This document shows positions 10,896 through 23,300 of a DNA stretch of 64,000 nucleotides, in pieces. The stretch spans positions 16,227,296 to 16,291,295 of the forward strand of contig CM056389.1 in assembly GCA_029718625.1 (NCBI GenBank), read 5' to 3'. This DNA is from Synaphobranchus kaupii (taxonomy: Eukaryota > Chordata > Actinopteri > Anguilliformes > Synaphobranchidae). How positions within the stretch are numbered: position 1 is the stretch's first letter; the number at the start of each line of letters is the position of its first letter. The notes beneath the pieces were generated by a model, which had not been told where the DNA came from, searched no databases, and saw only the letters and a list, made by a program, of their open reading frames with translations. Both the position numbers and the translations under genes were made by a program.

Positions 10896-11060
10896 TTTTC
10901 AAGTATAAGTAAAGTTACATTTAAGTTAGACACTGGGGGACATCTTATCCTCGCAAACCTCTCTGAGCTTGTGTACGCCTGCGGCTGCAGAGACGCTTGT
11001 GGTTGTCCTGGCAACCATCGCACTTCCGGTGTTTCGGCTAGATTTACTGGTTTCAGTGGG
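10896..11060. promoter_or_regulatory. Probable dnah10 promoter / 5' UTR region
   Basis: Region immediately upstream of the dnah10 start. I see no TATA box at a convincing spacing; several CpG and CCGGTG-type sites lie at 10975-11060. Placement rests only on position next to the start codon. Confidence 0.35.
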
Positions 11061-12022
11061 TTGCCTACGGGCCGGCCCACAGAACTATATACGAACACGG
11101 TTCTGTGCTACGGCCAAAGAGTGTTCTGTGCCTACAGCGCTACTGTTGCACACTTTTTGCCTTCGTTGGGAGCACGAGGGGAAACTTATTCACATGAGGC
11201 AGGCTAGGACAAGGGTAACAACTGAGGTCGCTGAGATATCTGGATGTGTGCATATAGTTTATCCAATTTTTTTGGTGTCAGGCATCGACCTTTTGCCATT
11301 TACCTGCTCTGGGCCACCCCCAATCCTGTGCCAATGTATTGGTTATGGTGGCATCACTGCCAACTCCCTAATTTGAGATTGTTGACTAATTTTGACTTGT
11401 GGCCCCTTCCCTTACTGAAATGGAATTAACTGAACTAGGCTATATTGTAAATCCGTGTGAACGTTTATGAAAATGTGCTAAATGCATTTGGCAGCAGTCT
11501 TTTTTCATTATCTGACAGTGGAAATAACTTGTATTTTTGCCTATATATTTTGAATTGTAGCTGCCTTGATTATATATTTTGATATCTTGTATAATCCACC
11601 TCTGTAATGATTCACCACCCATTTCCAGGAGACCCACTGCCCCCTCCTGGACAAAATGTAGGAAGACACCTTATAAGAGTAATCAGACTCGAAGGGTAGG
11701 CGAGTTGATAAATCAGCAACATCTGGATTTTGTGCTGAATTACAATGTAACCTGCTGGTTAAAAAAAAGCTTCAGTCCAAGACTATATTATTCTTACATG
11801 CGTGGAAAATAAGTAGCCTAAACTCAAATGAATACGATGAACAAATCTGTGCAAATAAATGCACATCCAAATTTGTTTTATTAACATGTATCAGTGAACA
11901 AAATTATATTTTATTACAACTTTTAGGTAAATGTAAAGGAATGGTAAATTGAAGCAAGGGAAGGGAAAGCATAAATTTCAGATCCGACCGCAGCCCTGAC
12001 CCACTCGCTCCAACAGATGATA
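11061..12022. other. dnah10-TRIM spacer, left part, no gene seen
   Basis: About 960 bp with short chance open frames only. A stretch at 11430-11560 is AT-rich. No domain or splice pattern recognised. Confidence 0.6.
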
Positions 12023-13704
12023 TAGTGGGGGTGGACAAAATATCAGAAACACTCCTGAAAAATGGCTTTAACTTAGAAGCATCTAAACCACAATTACAAA
12101 AGCATCTACACAGGTGATTCCAATTAATTTGAATGCTAATTAGCAGCAGCACTGGCAAGGTAAGTCTCCAAAGCAAGATGAGGATACTAGCAGTGTTCCA
12201 AAGGGGCCAAATAGCTGGTGCCTGAATTGCAGGCATGGCGGTCACAAAAACAGCAAAATTATTTAAGGTGGCAAGGGGAACAGATGTGCACTTGGTAGGA
12301 TAGTTGCTAATAATAACCACAGAATGACAGCTCTAAAAATCACCACAGAATTGAATCAATCCATATCTGAACCAGTCTCAACAAAAACAGTACATCGTGA
12401 GCTTCACAAAGCTGGAATTTATGGCAGGGCCACCATTCGGAAACCATCTGTATACAAGGCTTATGCACAAAAACGCATAACATGGTGTAAGGAACACAAA
12501 ACCTAGACACCTGAGCAATGGAGAAAAGTGATATGGTCTCATGAGTCACCTTTTACTCTTTTTAATACACCTGGACGGGTTTATGTTTGGAGAAAGCCTA
12601 AGGAGGCATTCAATCCACAATGTCTGTTGCCAACTGTTAAGTATGGTGGTGGTTCTACACTGCCTGGCCAAAAAAAAAGTCGCTGTTGCACCCGTCATGC
12701 ATAGTGCCCACTGTACAAGCCTCTGGAGGCAATGTTATGATCTGGGGTTGCTTCAATTGGTCAGGTCTAGGCTCAGCAATGTTATGCAGCAATAAAATGA
12801 AGTCAGCTGAGTACCTGAATATACTGAATGACCAGGTTATCCCATCAATGGGCATATTCCAGGACGACAATGCCAAGATTCATCGGGCTAAAATTGTGAA
12901 AGAGTGGTTCAGGGAGCATGAGGAATCATTTTCACACATGAATTGGCCACCAGAGTCCTGACCTTAACCCCAATGAAAGTCTTTGGGATGTGCTGGAGAA
13001 GACTTTACGGAGTGGTTCGACTCTCCCGTCGTCAATACAAGATCTCGGCCAAAAATGAATGCAACTCTGGATGGAAATAAATGTTGTGACGTTGCATAAA
13101 ACAATGCCACGTTGCCGAAACAATGCCACGACGTAATCAAAGCTAAAAGCGGTCCAACGAAATATTAGAGTGTGCGACTTTTTTTTTTGGCCAGGCAGTG
13201 TATAATGGTATGGGCAGCCATTTCATGGGACTCATTGGGTCCAATGATTGCTCTGCATGGGCGTGTAGAGGGCAAACAATATGAAACCATTTTGCAAGAA
13301 CAGGTGCACCCTATGGTGCAAACACTGTTCCCTCATGATGTCCCTATATTCCAACATGATAACGCCCCCATACACACTGCTAAAAACATTAAAGAATGGT
13401 TCCAAGAACACAAGGATGACGTAAAATGCCTTCCATGGCCTGCACAATCACCAGATCTAAACATTATTGAACCTTTATGGGAAGGTCTGGAGTGCAGAGT
13501 GCAAACTAGATTTCCACCTCCTTCATCTCTCATAGAACTGGAGACTGTCCTTCTTGAACAATGGGCCAATATTCCACTACACACAGTTCAGAAATTGTAT
13601 GACAGCATTCCTAGAAAGATGCTTTGAAGGCAAAGGGTGGGCCTACTCGTTATTAGTTACTAGATATTCAGTTTTTGTAGGTGTTTCTGATATTTTGTCC
13701 TGTA
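12023..13704 (+). mobile_element. Tc1-like transposon, degenerate, split by a nested Tc1
   Basis: The ends share GGACAAAATATCAGAAAC (12033-12050) and its reverse complement (13683-13701). The transposase is broken. An N-terminal piece at 12324-12506 has the helix-turn-helix region (TVHRELHKAGIYGRA) and runs on in other frames to VWRKPKEAFNPQ. After the nested element an open C-terminal piece at 13203-13627 has the second Asp in FQHDNAPIHTA and the Glu in NIIEPLWEGL, consistent with DD34E. Stops make it inactive. Confidence 0.88.
12658..13200. mobile_element. Nested, internally deleted Tc1-like element (543 bp)
   Basis: Perfectly delimited. The left end is CACTGCCTGGCC followed by an A run and GTCGC; the right end is its reverse complement. 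TA is duplicated at 12656-12657 and 13201-13202. Removing it restores the host element's reading GGSIMVW. Inside is a relic of the C-terminal transposase ([24 protein letters not shown]), 12686-12961. Non-autonomous. Confidence 0.92.
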
Positions 13705-13795
13705 GTTCAGTGGTTCTCAAATTCGGTCCTGGGGGACCACTGTGTGTGCTGGTTTTCGTTCCAACCGCAATTGTAAACCCAGAATTTTAACAAGC
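13704..13795. mobile_element. Fragment of a common fish repeat end
   Basis: GTTCAGTGGTTCTCAAATTC through GGTTTTCGTTCCAACC is a terminus I associate with hAT-type elements in fish; related text occurs at 37845-37905 and 59285-59330. Fragment only; family uncertain. Confidence 0.4.
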
Positions 13796-13920
13796 TGTTA
13801 ACTTTTCTTGATTAGGTGCTTTTCATGTTTAGAGGGACTATTTACCCTCTTAAACCACATTATGTCAGAAATGTCATGAAGGATAAAAGGCCTACAGGTA
13901 GGTTACACTGCAGCCTACAT

Positions 13921-14043
13921 TGGGCTTGATTTACTAAGACCTTTAGCGTGGTATTTGTTTTGGGCCCATCATTGGTTGTTTTATTAGTTTTGCGTGTGCT
14001 GAAAGGTTTTGCACATGCTAACGGTCTTAGTAAATCAGGCCCA
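13921..14043. mobile_element. Small palindromic MITE, 123 bp
   Basis: TGGGCTTGATTTACTAAGAC at 13921 pairs with GTCTTAGTAAATCAGGCCCA ending at 14043. It lies 165 bp before the TRIM start codon, so it is in or near that gene's promoter or 5' UTR. Confidence 0.8.
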
Positions 14044-14207
14044 TTGTGTTTTATCCGTGCTGCCTGCGCAGTAACTGTGCAACGAACGCTGATACAAATG
14101 TTACCTCAAAAACGCATCGCTGCGCAAAAAAATGTCGTCATCGTTCCCAGAATCCCCCCGTTTTAACAGCTTTCTTCTCCTTGCAGCCAGAGTGTGTGTT
14201 CGTAAAC

Positions 14208-14396
14208 ATGGCGATGGCCGCAGCTGCAGGCGTGGGAGAGCTGCAGAAGGAGCTGATCTGTCCAATTTGCTTGGATTTTTTCGACGATCCAGTTATTTTG
14301 AAATGCGGTCACAACTTCTGTCGAGGTTGTATTTTAATGCACTGGGAGGAAGACGGAGACGATGATGTGGGATATCGCTGTCCGGAGTGCAGACAG
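14208..14396 (+). CDS. TRIM exon 1: RING finger
   Basis: Start chosen at MAMAAAAGVGELQKELICPI: A at -3, G at +4, and the RING follows at residue 18. Ends CCGGAGTGCAGACAG before donor GTTTGT. 63 codons, phase 0. An earlier in-frame ATG at 14046 is thought to be upstream of the real start, within the palindromic element. Confidence 0.88.
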
Positions 14397-17300
14397 GTTT
14401 GTAGCTCTAGGTAGCGAGCGTTAGCCCTGTCTGGATCCACAGCGAGCTAACGTTAGCTAGCTTGCTACCAAACTGCATTGGACTTGGAGAAACTTATTCA
14501 TCAAACAGTGCTTCTAAATTACCTCTAGCTTGCAGACAGTTATTTTAAAAAGTTAATTTATTTCTATTATTATCCGTGTTTTCATTTGTTACAGTTAGAT
14601 GGTGTTTATAACGTTGTCATACTCCCACTCGCAGGTATTTGGCAAAATAAGCTTCACGACGAATTACCTGGTAAAGAACTTGGTGGACAAATTGGATGGA
14701 CTGGAGTTTTTGAGGTCAGGTAACGGTAAACCCCCCGCCCCAGCCAAGCCCAGCAAATTGGACGGGAAGTGTGACAAACACGGCGAAGAACTCAAACTCT
14801 ACTGCCACACAGACAGCAAACCCATCTGCGTCGTGTGTCGGGAATCGAGATCCCACAGGTAACGTTATGCCGGGGTTCAATGCATTGTCCTCCATTTGTT
14901 GCTTTGCATTAATCACGTTACTTTGGTGCCCCTCTTCTCCTCTCCCCCCCCCCCCCCCTTCTCTCTCTCTCTCCCCCCCCCCCCCTTCTCTCTCTCTTTC
15001 TCTCCTTTTGTCTCTTTCCCCCTTCTGTTAGCTTTTTTGTGGACGTTAAGCTACCGAGACCATTGTAGCACTTGGACAATACAGCAATGTTTTATAACGC
15101 AGGATAGCGCGTCATAACGGCGATGGAATGCAAAGCTAGCTAGGCATGTTGTAGGAAAACAATTCGACTTTGGAAATAATTCGACTTTGACTCAGACCTT
15201 TCGTATTATATTAGCCAGTGACTATCCGGACAGTTTATTGTGCAGCACAGAGGCGAGGACAAACACCCAAGCTGACTGTACAGTCCTGGCACTGATAAGG
15301 TGTTAAACAGCGTCATCTGTTCTTGCCATTATAAAACAAAAGCTAACGTTAAACAAGATATGCGAGAACAGAAGACTAAATAGATTCTTGGAAACCTTGA
15401 GGCTCTGGCTGGCATTCTCAGAAACCAGCATACTATGCCATCTCGGCTAAAAGTAAATGCATAGTGCCTTTATGGGATTGTATGTCTGTAAACTGGAATA
15501 AGTAACGTGTGTACAACAGATGCTCTGTGTGTGAGATGTGCTGCGTGAGAGACAGACTGTGTGTAGGCAGGTGACGTATACGTGTGTAACGTACATGTTT
15601 AAATGCATTTGTGACAATACAAGGGTCTGAATTTAAAGGTAAATGAAGGGGAGAAGATAGGCAGACCACTGAAGTGCGTGTGTGGGATGGAGATTCAGTC
15701 TGCCACTTCACTTGGTATACTTGATTGGTGCCGCAATGTAGCCAAACAATCCACAATCTACAACAGATTTGTTGCATTAATTATGTCACTGGCTAATTTA
15801 TTATTTGACCATTTTTATACCCTTGTTCAGCGATAAGTAATTTTTTTTTTAATGCAAGTGAACTAGTTTCTAATCAGTGATGCTCCATTTTTGTTAGTGA
15901 TTGCAAATACATGCTGAATTTAGCAAGCCTCTAAGTCAGTGCTATCTGACCTCTGACCTGATCCTTAATTTAATTTTAAACTTAGCTTGGTAGTTTGCGA
16001 ACACTGTTACAACTCGTCTCAAATCTAGTTCATAATATGCGGGCTATGTTTTCAGGCACCACGATGTAGCACCCTTGCCAGAGGTCGTGGAAGACTTGAA
16101 GGTGAGCTCAGATCTGCTTATTTTCTTCCCGTTTGCTGTCATACTTTATCTTCTGCCTTGTGTTCTGTATATCTACACAGCACATGTATGCTATACACTA
16201 AGTTTTGCCCCATTCATGTTTTTAATAATATCATTGCACTTTAAACGAATGTTTTAAGGAGTATTCATCACATAAACACAAAACCTGGTGACTAAAAGAC
16301 TGGAACGGGTTAGAAAATGTGCTGTTATGTAAATGCCTCGGGGGCCAGTATTTTGAGGCATAAATGAATTGCAAACAGGACATACTGAAGGAAACAAGAT
16401 ATCGGATCCAATACACGTGCCAATTAGTAAGTGAAGGCAAATTATGTGTACGCAACTAAAGCGTTTGCCTTTTTTTGGGGTCTCTGTTTCTATGGATATG
16501 ACTAGAAAATGAGCAGTGCTGTCCAGTGAAATGGAGGCTTACAAAATTCCAGGCCACAATGAAATCGCAAAAATGTAGTGCCTTTGAATGCCAAGGTTGC
16601 TGTGCTTTTGAATTTGTAGAGTCAGCCGCAATCAATGTTTTTAGCAGCATTTGGCTGGTGCTGATTTCACACCCTGTTTAGGGTGATTACAAGCCAGAGA
16701 TTCAGAGTCTTAATGTTTTTTTTGAGCTATTGGGGGGTGGGGGGTCTGGTATGTTACATAGCCTTACTTGTATAGCCTTACTTGTAGTGCTCATAATCTT
16801 ACAGTACTATAATGATGGAGTTCCAGGGGATGTGCTTTGATAATAAGCTGATTCTCGGCCAATTGCTGCTTGTGTGTGAAATCATGACCTTGTTTAGGCG
16901 GGAGTGCATTCGGAGGGGGTGATCTTGTTTGGGTGGGAGTGCAGTCGGAGGGGGTGATCTTGTTTGGGTGGGAGTGCAGTCGGAGGGGGATGGTTCAAGC
17001 CAACTTGTGCACTGGCGCTATAACATAACGGTGGCTTACAACTATCTAGAAACCGTGTCACAAATGACCCTCCCCTGAGTTGGAGCATCTCGGTGCGGGG
17101 CTACACAGACGGTGATGCTTGCCGTAATGTTGACGAACAGAATGGAGGCGACCAGGTTGTAAATTCCTTTTTTTTGTGCATATATGTGATTTTTAAAGTG
17201 CGCTCGTGGTCTCCCCTCAGGGAGAGCTCCGGTTGAGGCTCATTAAGCTCACCTGGCAGAAGTCGGTGTGCGAGAGGGTGAAGGCAACGGACGAGGCAGC

Positions 17301-20300
17301 CAAGACCGACGCCAAGGTGAGGCCCGACTGATTTCACCCATCAGCCTACCCCTTAAATCTCTTTTGTCCTGAAGCGTGTGGCCGGCCGCTCTGGCTTTTT
17401 AATGGAGCGCCCGTTAGCTTAGCTGCACCTCATTCTTCTTGATGGATTTTCTCTTTATTTTTTTTACATCGAGCCTCCACCACCCCCACTCTTAGAATAA
17501 ACTATTTTTAAGTTTATTTACTAGGGATATGCCAGAGAACATTGTCACAATGCTAAAAACAAGTATTCATTGCATTGTATTCAGAGTATTTTTGGCTGAT
17601 TTCCAACACCTGTCCCTGGTTAAACCGCTAAATTAAAGAACATTTGTGGGGGGAGGAGATGCAAAAAAATAAAAAAAAATAAAAAAGGGTGTATCAAAAG
17701 TAAAAAGGAGCCCTAGGGTGTCTATGGAAATTGGTGCCTTCAGAGGCGTCAGTCCAAGTACTTTGTGTCTGTGTGCACAGGAGACAGCGGGACACTCCCC
17801 ACCCAAACATCCCGTCTGGGTGTCTTTCATACATTGAAAAAGAATGGAAATGCACACATTCAAAATGTCCAACAGGTGTCAGACAATAAACACTTATCTC
17901 TGGAGTAGTACACAGTGTGCGGACTCCACTATCTGTTAGGATACGTTTTCTAACACCACAAAAAACGTTTATCGTGGTGTTGTTAAATACTTTTATCTCG
18001 GGAGAATAGTGTGTGGAGTCTGCGGCCTCTACACTTAGCTTAGACAGGGATGTGTCCGTTCCTAAACCTCTGCCTGCATGTACGTTCTGGCCTTCGCGTG
18101 TTGTCTGTAGTTTTCCAGAGCTGACACAACACATAGCTATTAGGCTGCTTAGGGCGGCAGTGTAGTATAGTGGTTAAGGAACTGGACTTGTAACCGAAAG
18201 GTTGCAGGTTCGATTCCCAGGTAGGACACTGCCGTTGTACCCTTGAACAAGGTACTTAACCTGAATCGCTTCAGTATACAGTGCATCCGGAAAGTATTCA
18301 CAGCGCTTCACTTTTTCCACATTTTGTTCTGTTACAGCCTTATTCCAAAATTGATTAAATTCATTTTTTCCCTCGAAATTCTACACACAACACCCCATAA
18401 TGACAATGTGAAAAAAGTTTTTACTGTAACGCATCAAAACTGAATGTCTGCACAATAAGCGTGTGACAATAATATAGTATATGGGCAGTGTCAAACCCAC
18501 CCCCATCCCTTAATCACATGATCTATATAAAATGGCCGTGTGTTTTCGTGTGATGAAACCAGCGCAGGAAACAGGATCTCAAAGCCAAGATCGAGAACGA
18601 CATAGGAGCTCTGGTTCAGTTCCTCCTGGACGAGAAGGACGACGTCATGGCCAGCTTGGACGCGGAGGAAGTGGCGACCGTCGCCATGATCGACGAGAAC
18701 CTGAAGGACGTGTCGAAAGAGATGACCGCCGTGGACAAAGCCATCACCGACATACAGAACCACCTGAGCGGGAAGACCACCTTCCAGGTGAGTCCGTCGC
18801 CATCTCCACACAAAGGTTTTTAGTGTGTCAGGCCCGTTTAGTTGAAGTCCCAAGTCTTGTGAAACGGTTTTACATAAGTGCGCAATTCTAAAGAATGGCT
18901 ATGCCTGCGTGTTTGTTGATTTTTATTTTTTTTTAAATTTTAAGATGGTGTTGCCTCAGTTTACTTGCATGATCACTGCGCTGCTCTCTGCACTGCTGAA
19001 TTTGCTAATTCTTTTCAAAAAGCATTTTTAAGCCTCAAGTGGAATGAATGTGCATCTTATCCCAATGACTAATTTCTAGAGCATTCTGGGTAATGGTGCT
19101 TGAGATACACAGCGCTCCCCCCCACTGTTCTAAAAGTTATGAAACGATTTTTGGAGGGAATAATTTCTTCTGGACATCATCCCAGTTCACGAAAAAAAGC
19201 ATGGAAAGGGTCTACGTTAAATTAAGACAGACTAAATAATCATTGTGAACGATATAAATATATGACATGTTTGAATGTGCAACAGAGTGCAGCCTTGCAA
19301 CTGCATACTCGGGTGGTAATGTTGCGCAATGGTTATGGCCTTACTACTCCAAGGTTGTGGGTTCGATTCCCAGATGGGGGCACTACCATTTTTACCCCAA
19401 GAGGTGCTTCACCTGAACTGCTTCAGCAAAATGTCCAGCTGTATAAATGGATTGTATGGAAAGAATTTTACCTGTGGAAGTCGATCTGGATAAGAGCGTC
19501 TGCTAAATGCCAAAAATGTGAATGTACTTGTGGGTTTTGCTTTAATGTTGTTATGCATGCTTGGTTTAATTTTCGAAAGCATATTATTCGGCAGCTGGTA
19601 GTTTGTTGGATAGCACTGTTAAGCTAACCAGCACTCTTACAATTACAACTAATGCTATCACACATCAGTGGTAAGAGCATTTGAAGAGATAAAGATATAA
19701 TATTTATACGTGCGAGCTCCCTGCAATGTAACTAACCGTTATCATTTAAGTGATTCCTGTCACATTGTATGTTTCACAAATCTAAAATAATTTTCTGTCA
19801 TTTCATGACTATAAAGTAGTATGCCATTTCACAGTGGTGTTTGTACATAAACATGACGGAACCTAGAGTGGGATCAGAACTTTAAATTGTATTTGGTTTT
19901 AATTTTTTCATTTGTTACTATAGCAATCTAACCCCCCGCCTTTCTCGTCCCTTACAGGCGATTAATCAGACTGTTACAAGGTAATTATGTCTGTGTGGTG
20001 TGTGTACTGACCAGAGTCATTGGGAATGTTGGACCGTTTTCCGTTTTTCTCAAACCGCACATCTTTTTCTCCGCAGTCCATTCCAGGTCTGCTCTTCCCT
20101 GCAGGCCACTAACTGTCCCCCAAATTGGGAGGAGTTCACTGGCCCCCTTCAGCTCATCATGTGGAAGAAGATGATGCACGTGCTGCACACAGGTAAGAGC
20201 GCTGCTGTCCCGTCACTGGGATCTGTCTCCCGGTGCTGACTTTCAGTCCTGTTCTTTAACTGACGTAGAGCCCGGGTAAACTGTCCAGTGAGTCCTGTTC

Positions 20301-23300
20301 TTTAACTGATGTAGAGCCCGGGTAAACTGTCCAGTGCGTCCTGTTCTTTAACTGATGTAGAGCCCGGGTAAACTGTCCAGTGAGTCCTGTTCTTTAACTG
20401 ATGTAGAGCCCGGGTAAACTGTCCAGTGCGTCCTGTTCTTTAACTGATGTAGAGCCCGGGTAAACTGTCCAGTGCGTCCTGTTCTTTAACTGATGTAGAG
20501 CCCGGGTAAACTGTCCAGTGAGTCCTGTTCTTTAACTGATGTAGAGCCCGGGTAAACTGTCCAGTGCGTCCTGTTCTTTAACTGATGTAGAGCCCGGGTA
20601 AACTGTCCAGTGAGTCCTGTTCTTTAACTGATGTAGAGCCCGGGTAAACTGTCCAGTGCGTCCTGTTCTTTAACTGATGTAGAGCCCGGGTAAACTGTCC
20701 AGTGAGTCCTGTTCTTTAACTGATGTAGAGCCCGGGTAAACTGTCCAGTGAGTCCTGTTCTTTAACTGATGTAGAGCCCGGGTAAACTGTCCAGCGAGTC
20801 CTGTTCTTTAACTGATGTAGAGCCCGGGTAAACTGTCCAGTGCGTCCTGTTCTTTAACTGATGTAGAGCCCGGGTAAACTGTCCAGCGAGTCCTGTTCTT
20901 TAACTGATGTAGAGCCCGGGTAAACTGTCCAGCGAGTCCTGTTCTTTAACTGATGTAGAGCCCGGGTAAACTGTCCAGCGAGTCCTGTTCTTTAACTGAT
21001 GTAGAGCCCGGGTAAACTGTCCAGCGAGTCCTGTTCTTTAACTGATGTAGAGCCCGGGTAAACTGTCCAGTGAGTCCTGTTCTTTAACTGATGTAGAGCC
21101 CGGGTAAACTGTCCAGCGAGTCCTGTTCTTTAACTGATGTAGAGCCCGGGTAAACTGTCCAGTGAGTCCTGTTCTTTAACTGATGTAGAGCCCGGGTAAA
21201 CTGTCCAGTGAGTCCTGTTCTTTAACTGATGTAGAGCCCGGGTAAACTGTCCAGCGAGTCCTGTTCTTTAACTGATGTAGAGCCCGGGTAAACTGTCCAG
21301 TGAGTCCTGTTCTTTAACTGATGTAGAGACCGGGTAAACTGTACCGTGAGTCCTGTTCTTTAACTGATGTAGAGCCCGGGTAAACTGTCCAGCGAGTCCT
21401 GTTCTTTAACTGATGTAGAGCCCGGGTAAACTGTCCAGTGCGTCCTGTTCTTTAACTGATGTAGAGCCCGGGTAAACTGTCCAGTGCGTCCTGTTCTTTA
21501 ACTGATGTAGAGCCCGGGTAAACTGTCCAGTGAGTCCTGTTCTTTAACTGATGTAGAGCCCGGGTAAACTGTCCAGTGAGTCCTGTTCTTTAACTGATGT
21601 AGAGCCCGGGTAAACTGTCCAGTGAGTCCTGTTCTTTAACTGATGTAGAGCCCGGGTAAACTGTCCAGTGAGTCCTGTTCTTTAACTGATGTAGAGCCCG
21701 GGTAAACTGTACAGTGAGTCCTGTTCTTTAACTGATGTACAGCCGGGGTAAACTGTCCAGTGAGTCCTGTTCTTTAACTGATGTAAAGTCCGGGTAAACT
21801 GTCCAGAGAGTCCTGTTCTTTAACTGATGTAGAGCCCGGGTAAACTGTCCAGTGCGTCCTGTTCTTTAACTGATGTAGAGCCCGGGTAAACTGTCCAGTG
21901 CGGGGTGACAGTGGTGCAGTACAAAAACACACTGGCTGGTTCAACTCATTTGACTGAGTAATTGAACTGACTGAATGACTGAGTAATTTTAGTGACTAAG
22001 TAGCTTTGAGCTACGCAAACAGCTTTTCTTTTGCCATGACATTTGTGAAAGACAAACCAGAGGGGAAAGCACAGATCGAACAAGAAAGTTGTTTACTGTT
22101 GTTCCCTGCTATAGCGTCCCTCGCTGCAACGCTATAGCAAGAATTTCAGGTGACACATTTTAGAAATCAACTTTGCGTAGCTGGAAGCGTCCACGTTTGC
22201 GTATTTGCGTAAGGTACAGTTGAAGTCGAAAGTTTACATACACCTTAGCCAAATCCATTTAAACTCAGTTTTTCACAATTCCTGACATTTAATCCTATTA
22301 AACATACCCTGTCTTAGGTCAGTTAGGACCTAACAACTTTATTTTAAAAATGTGAAATGTCAGAATAATAGTAGAGAGAATGATTTATTTCATCACATTC
22401 CCAGTGGGTCAGAAGTTTACGTGCACTCTGTTAGTATTTGGTAGCATTGCCTTTCAATTGTTTAACTTGGGTCTAACGTTTCGGGTAGCCTTCCACAAGC
22501 TTCTGACAATAAGTTGATGTAATTTTGGCCCATGACACAGGAGATTGAACACGTGTTCGTCCCGCGTTTGACCCATTCACACCACACTATGGTCACGGGT
22601 AAGACCCGGGTCCGCAAATTGACTAGTGTACACACCCTGTTTTTTTAACAGCTAGTTTGGTAGCCAGCTGGCTAGCAGATGCAATGTAGCCATTACGCTG
22701 GCTTAACTCAGTATATTAACTCCTGAATCGATAGCCCAGTGATGTGCTCCAAATCTCACACGGATTAATTGTTATTTAATAGGCTATTCACTGCTACCTG
22801 TTTACCTGTGACAACTGAGAAATCCTGTTCTTGTGTGAATCTAGCTAGCGAAAATGTAAGATAATTCCAGAGTTGTTCAGTTATATACATTCAGATGAAT
22901 AGCCTACGGTCTCCATCATTTATATGAAAGTTTCTGCACTAATTAGACATGACAAGATTGCGGGTCGGTCATATCGCCGAGCCGTGTATAGTAACTAACC
23001 GTCTGACTAATTGAACCGCCTGAGTAATTGGACTGACTGGTTCTGTTTTTCCCTCTTCTCCCTCCCCTCTCTGTCCGCCATAGTACCTGCCAATCTGGCC
23101 CTGGACATGGACACGGCTCACCACGGCCTCCAGATCAGCGACTTCGACACCAAGGTGGAGGAGGGCCAGGGGCACTCCCTGGAACCGGACCTGCCCCAGA
23201 GGTTCACCCCGCTTCCTGGGCGTGCTGGCCACCGCCCAGTTCTCTAGCGGCCAGCACTACTGGGAGGTGGACGTCAGGGACAAGGGGGTGTGGTACCTGG

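Noticed and set aside
18180..18225. tRNA gene
   Set aside because: B-box-like GGTTCGATTCC is the head of a SINE; no full cloverleaf and several dispersed copies with tails.
18575..18787. Alternative start of TRIM exon 5
   Set aside because: Keeps the frame but skips the first AG at 18562; kept only as an alternative.
20243..21902. CRISPR-like regular array
   Set aside because: Units are contiguous with no unique spacers and the context is an animal intron; it is a minisatellite.
23011..23247. Separate 78-residue protein
   Set aside because: It is the PRY half of TRIM exon 8 read to the premature stop, with intron bases in front.
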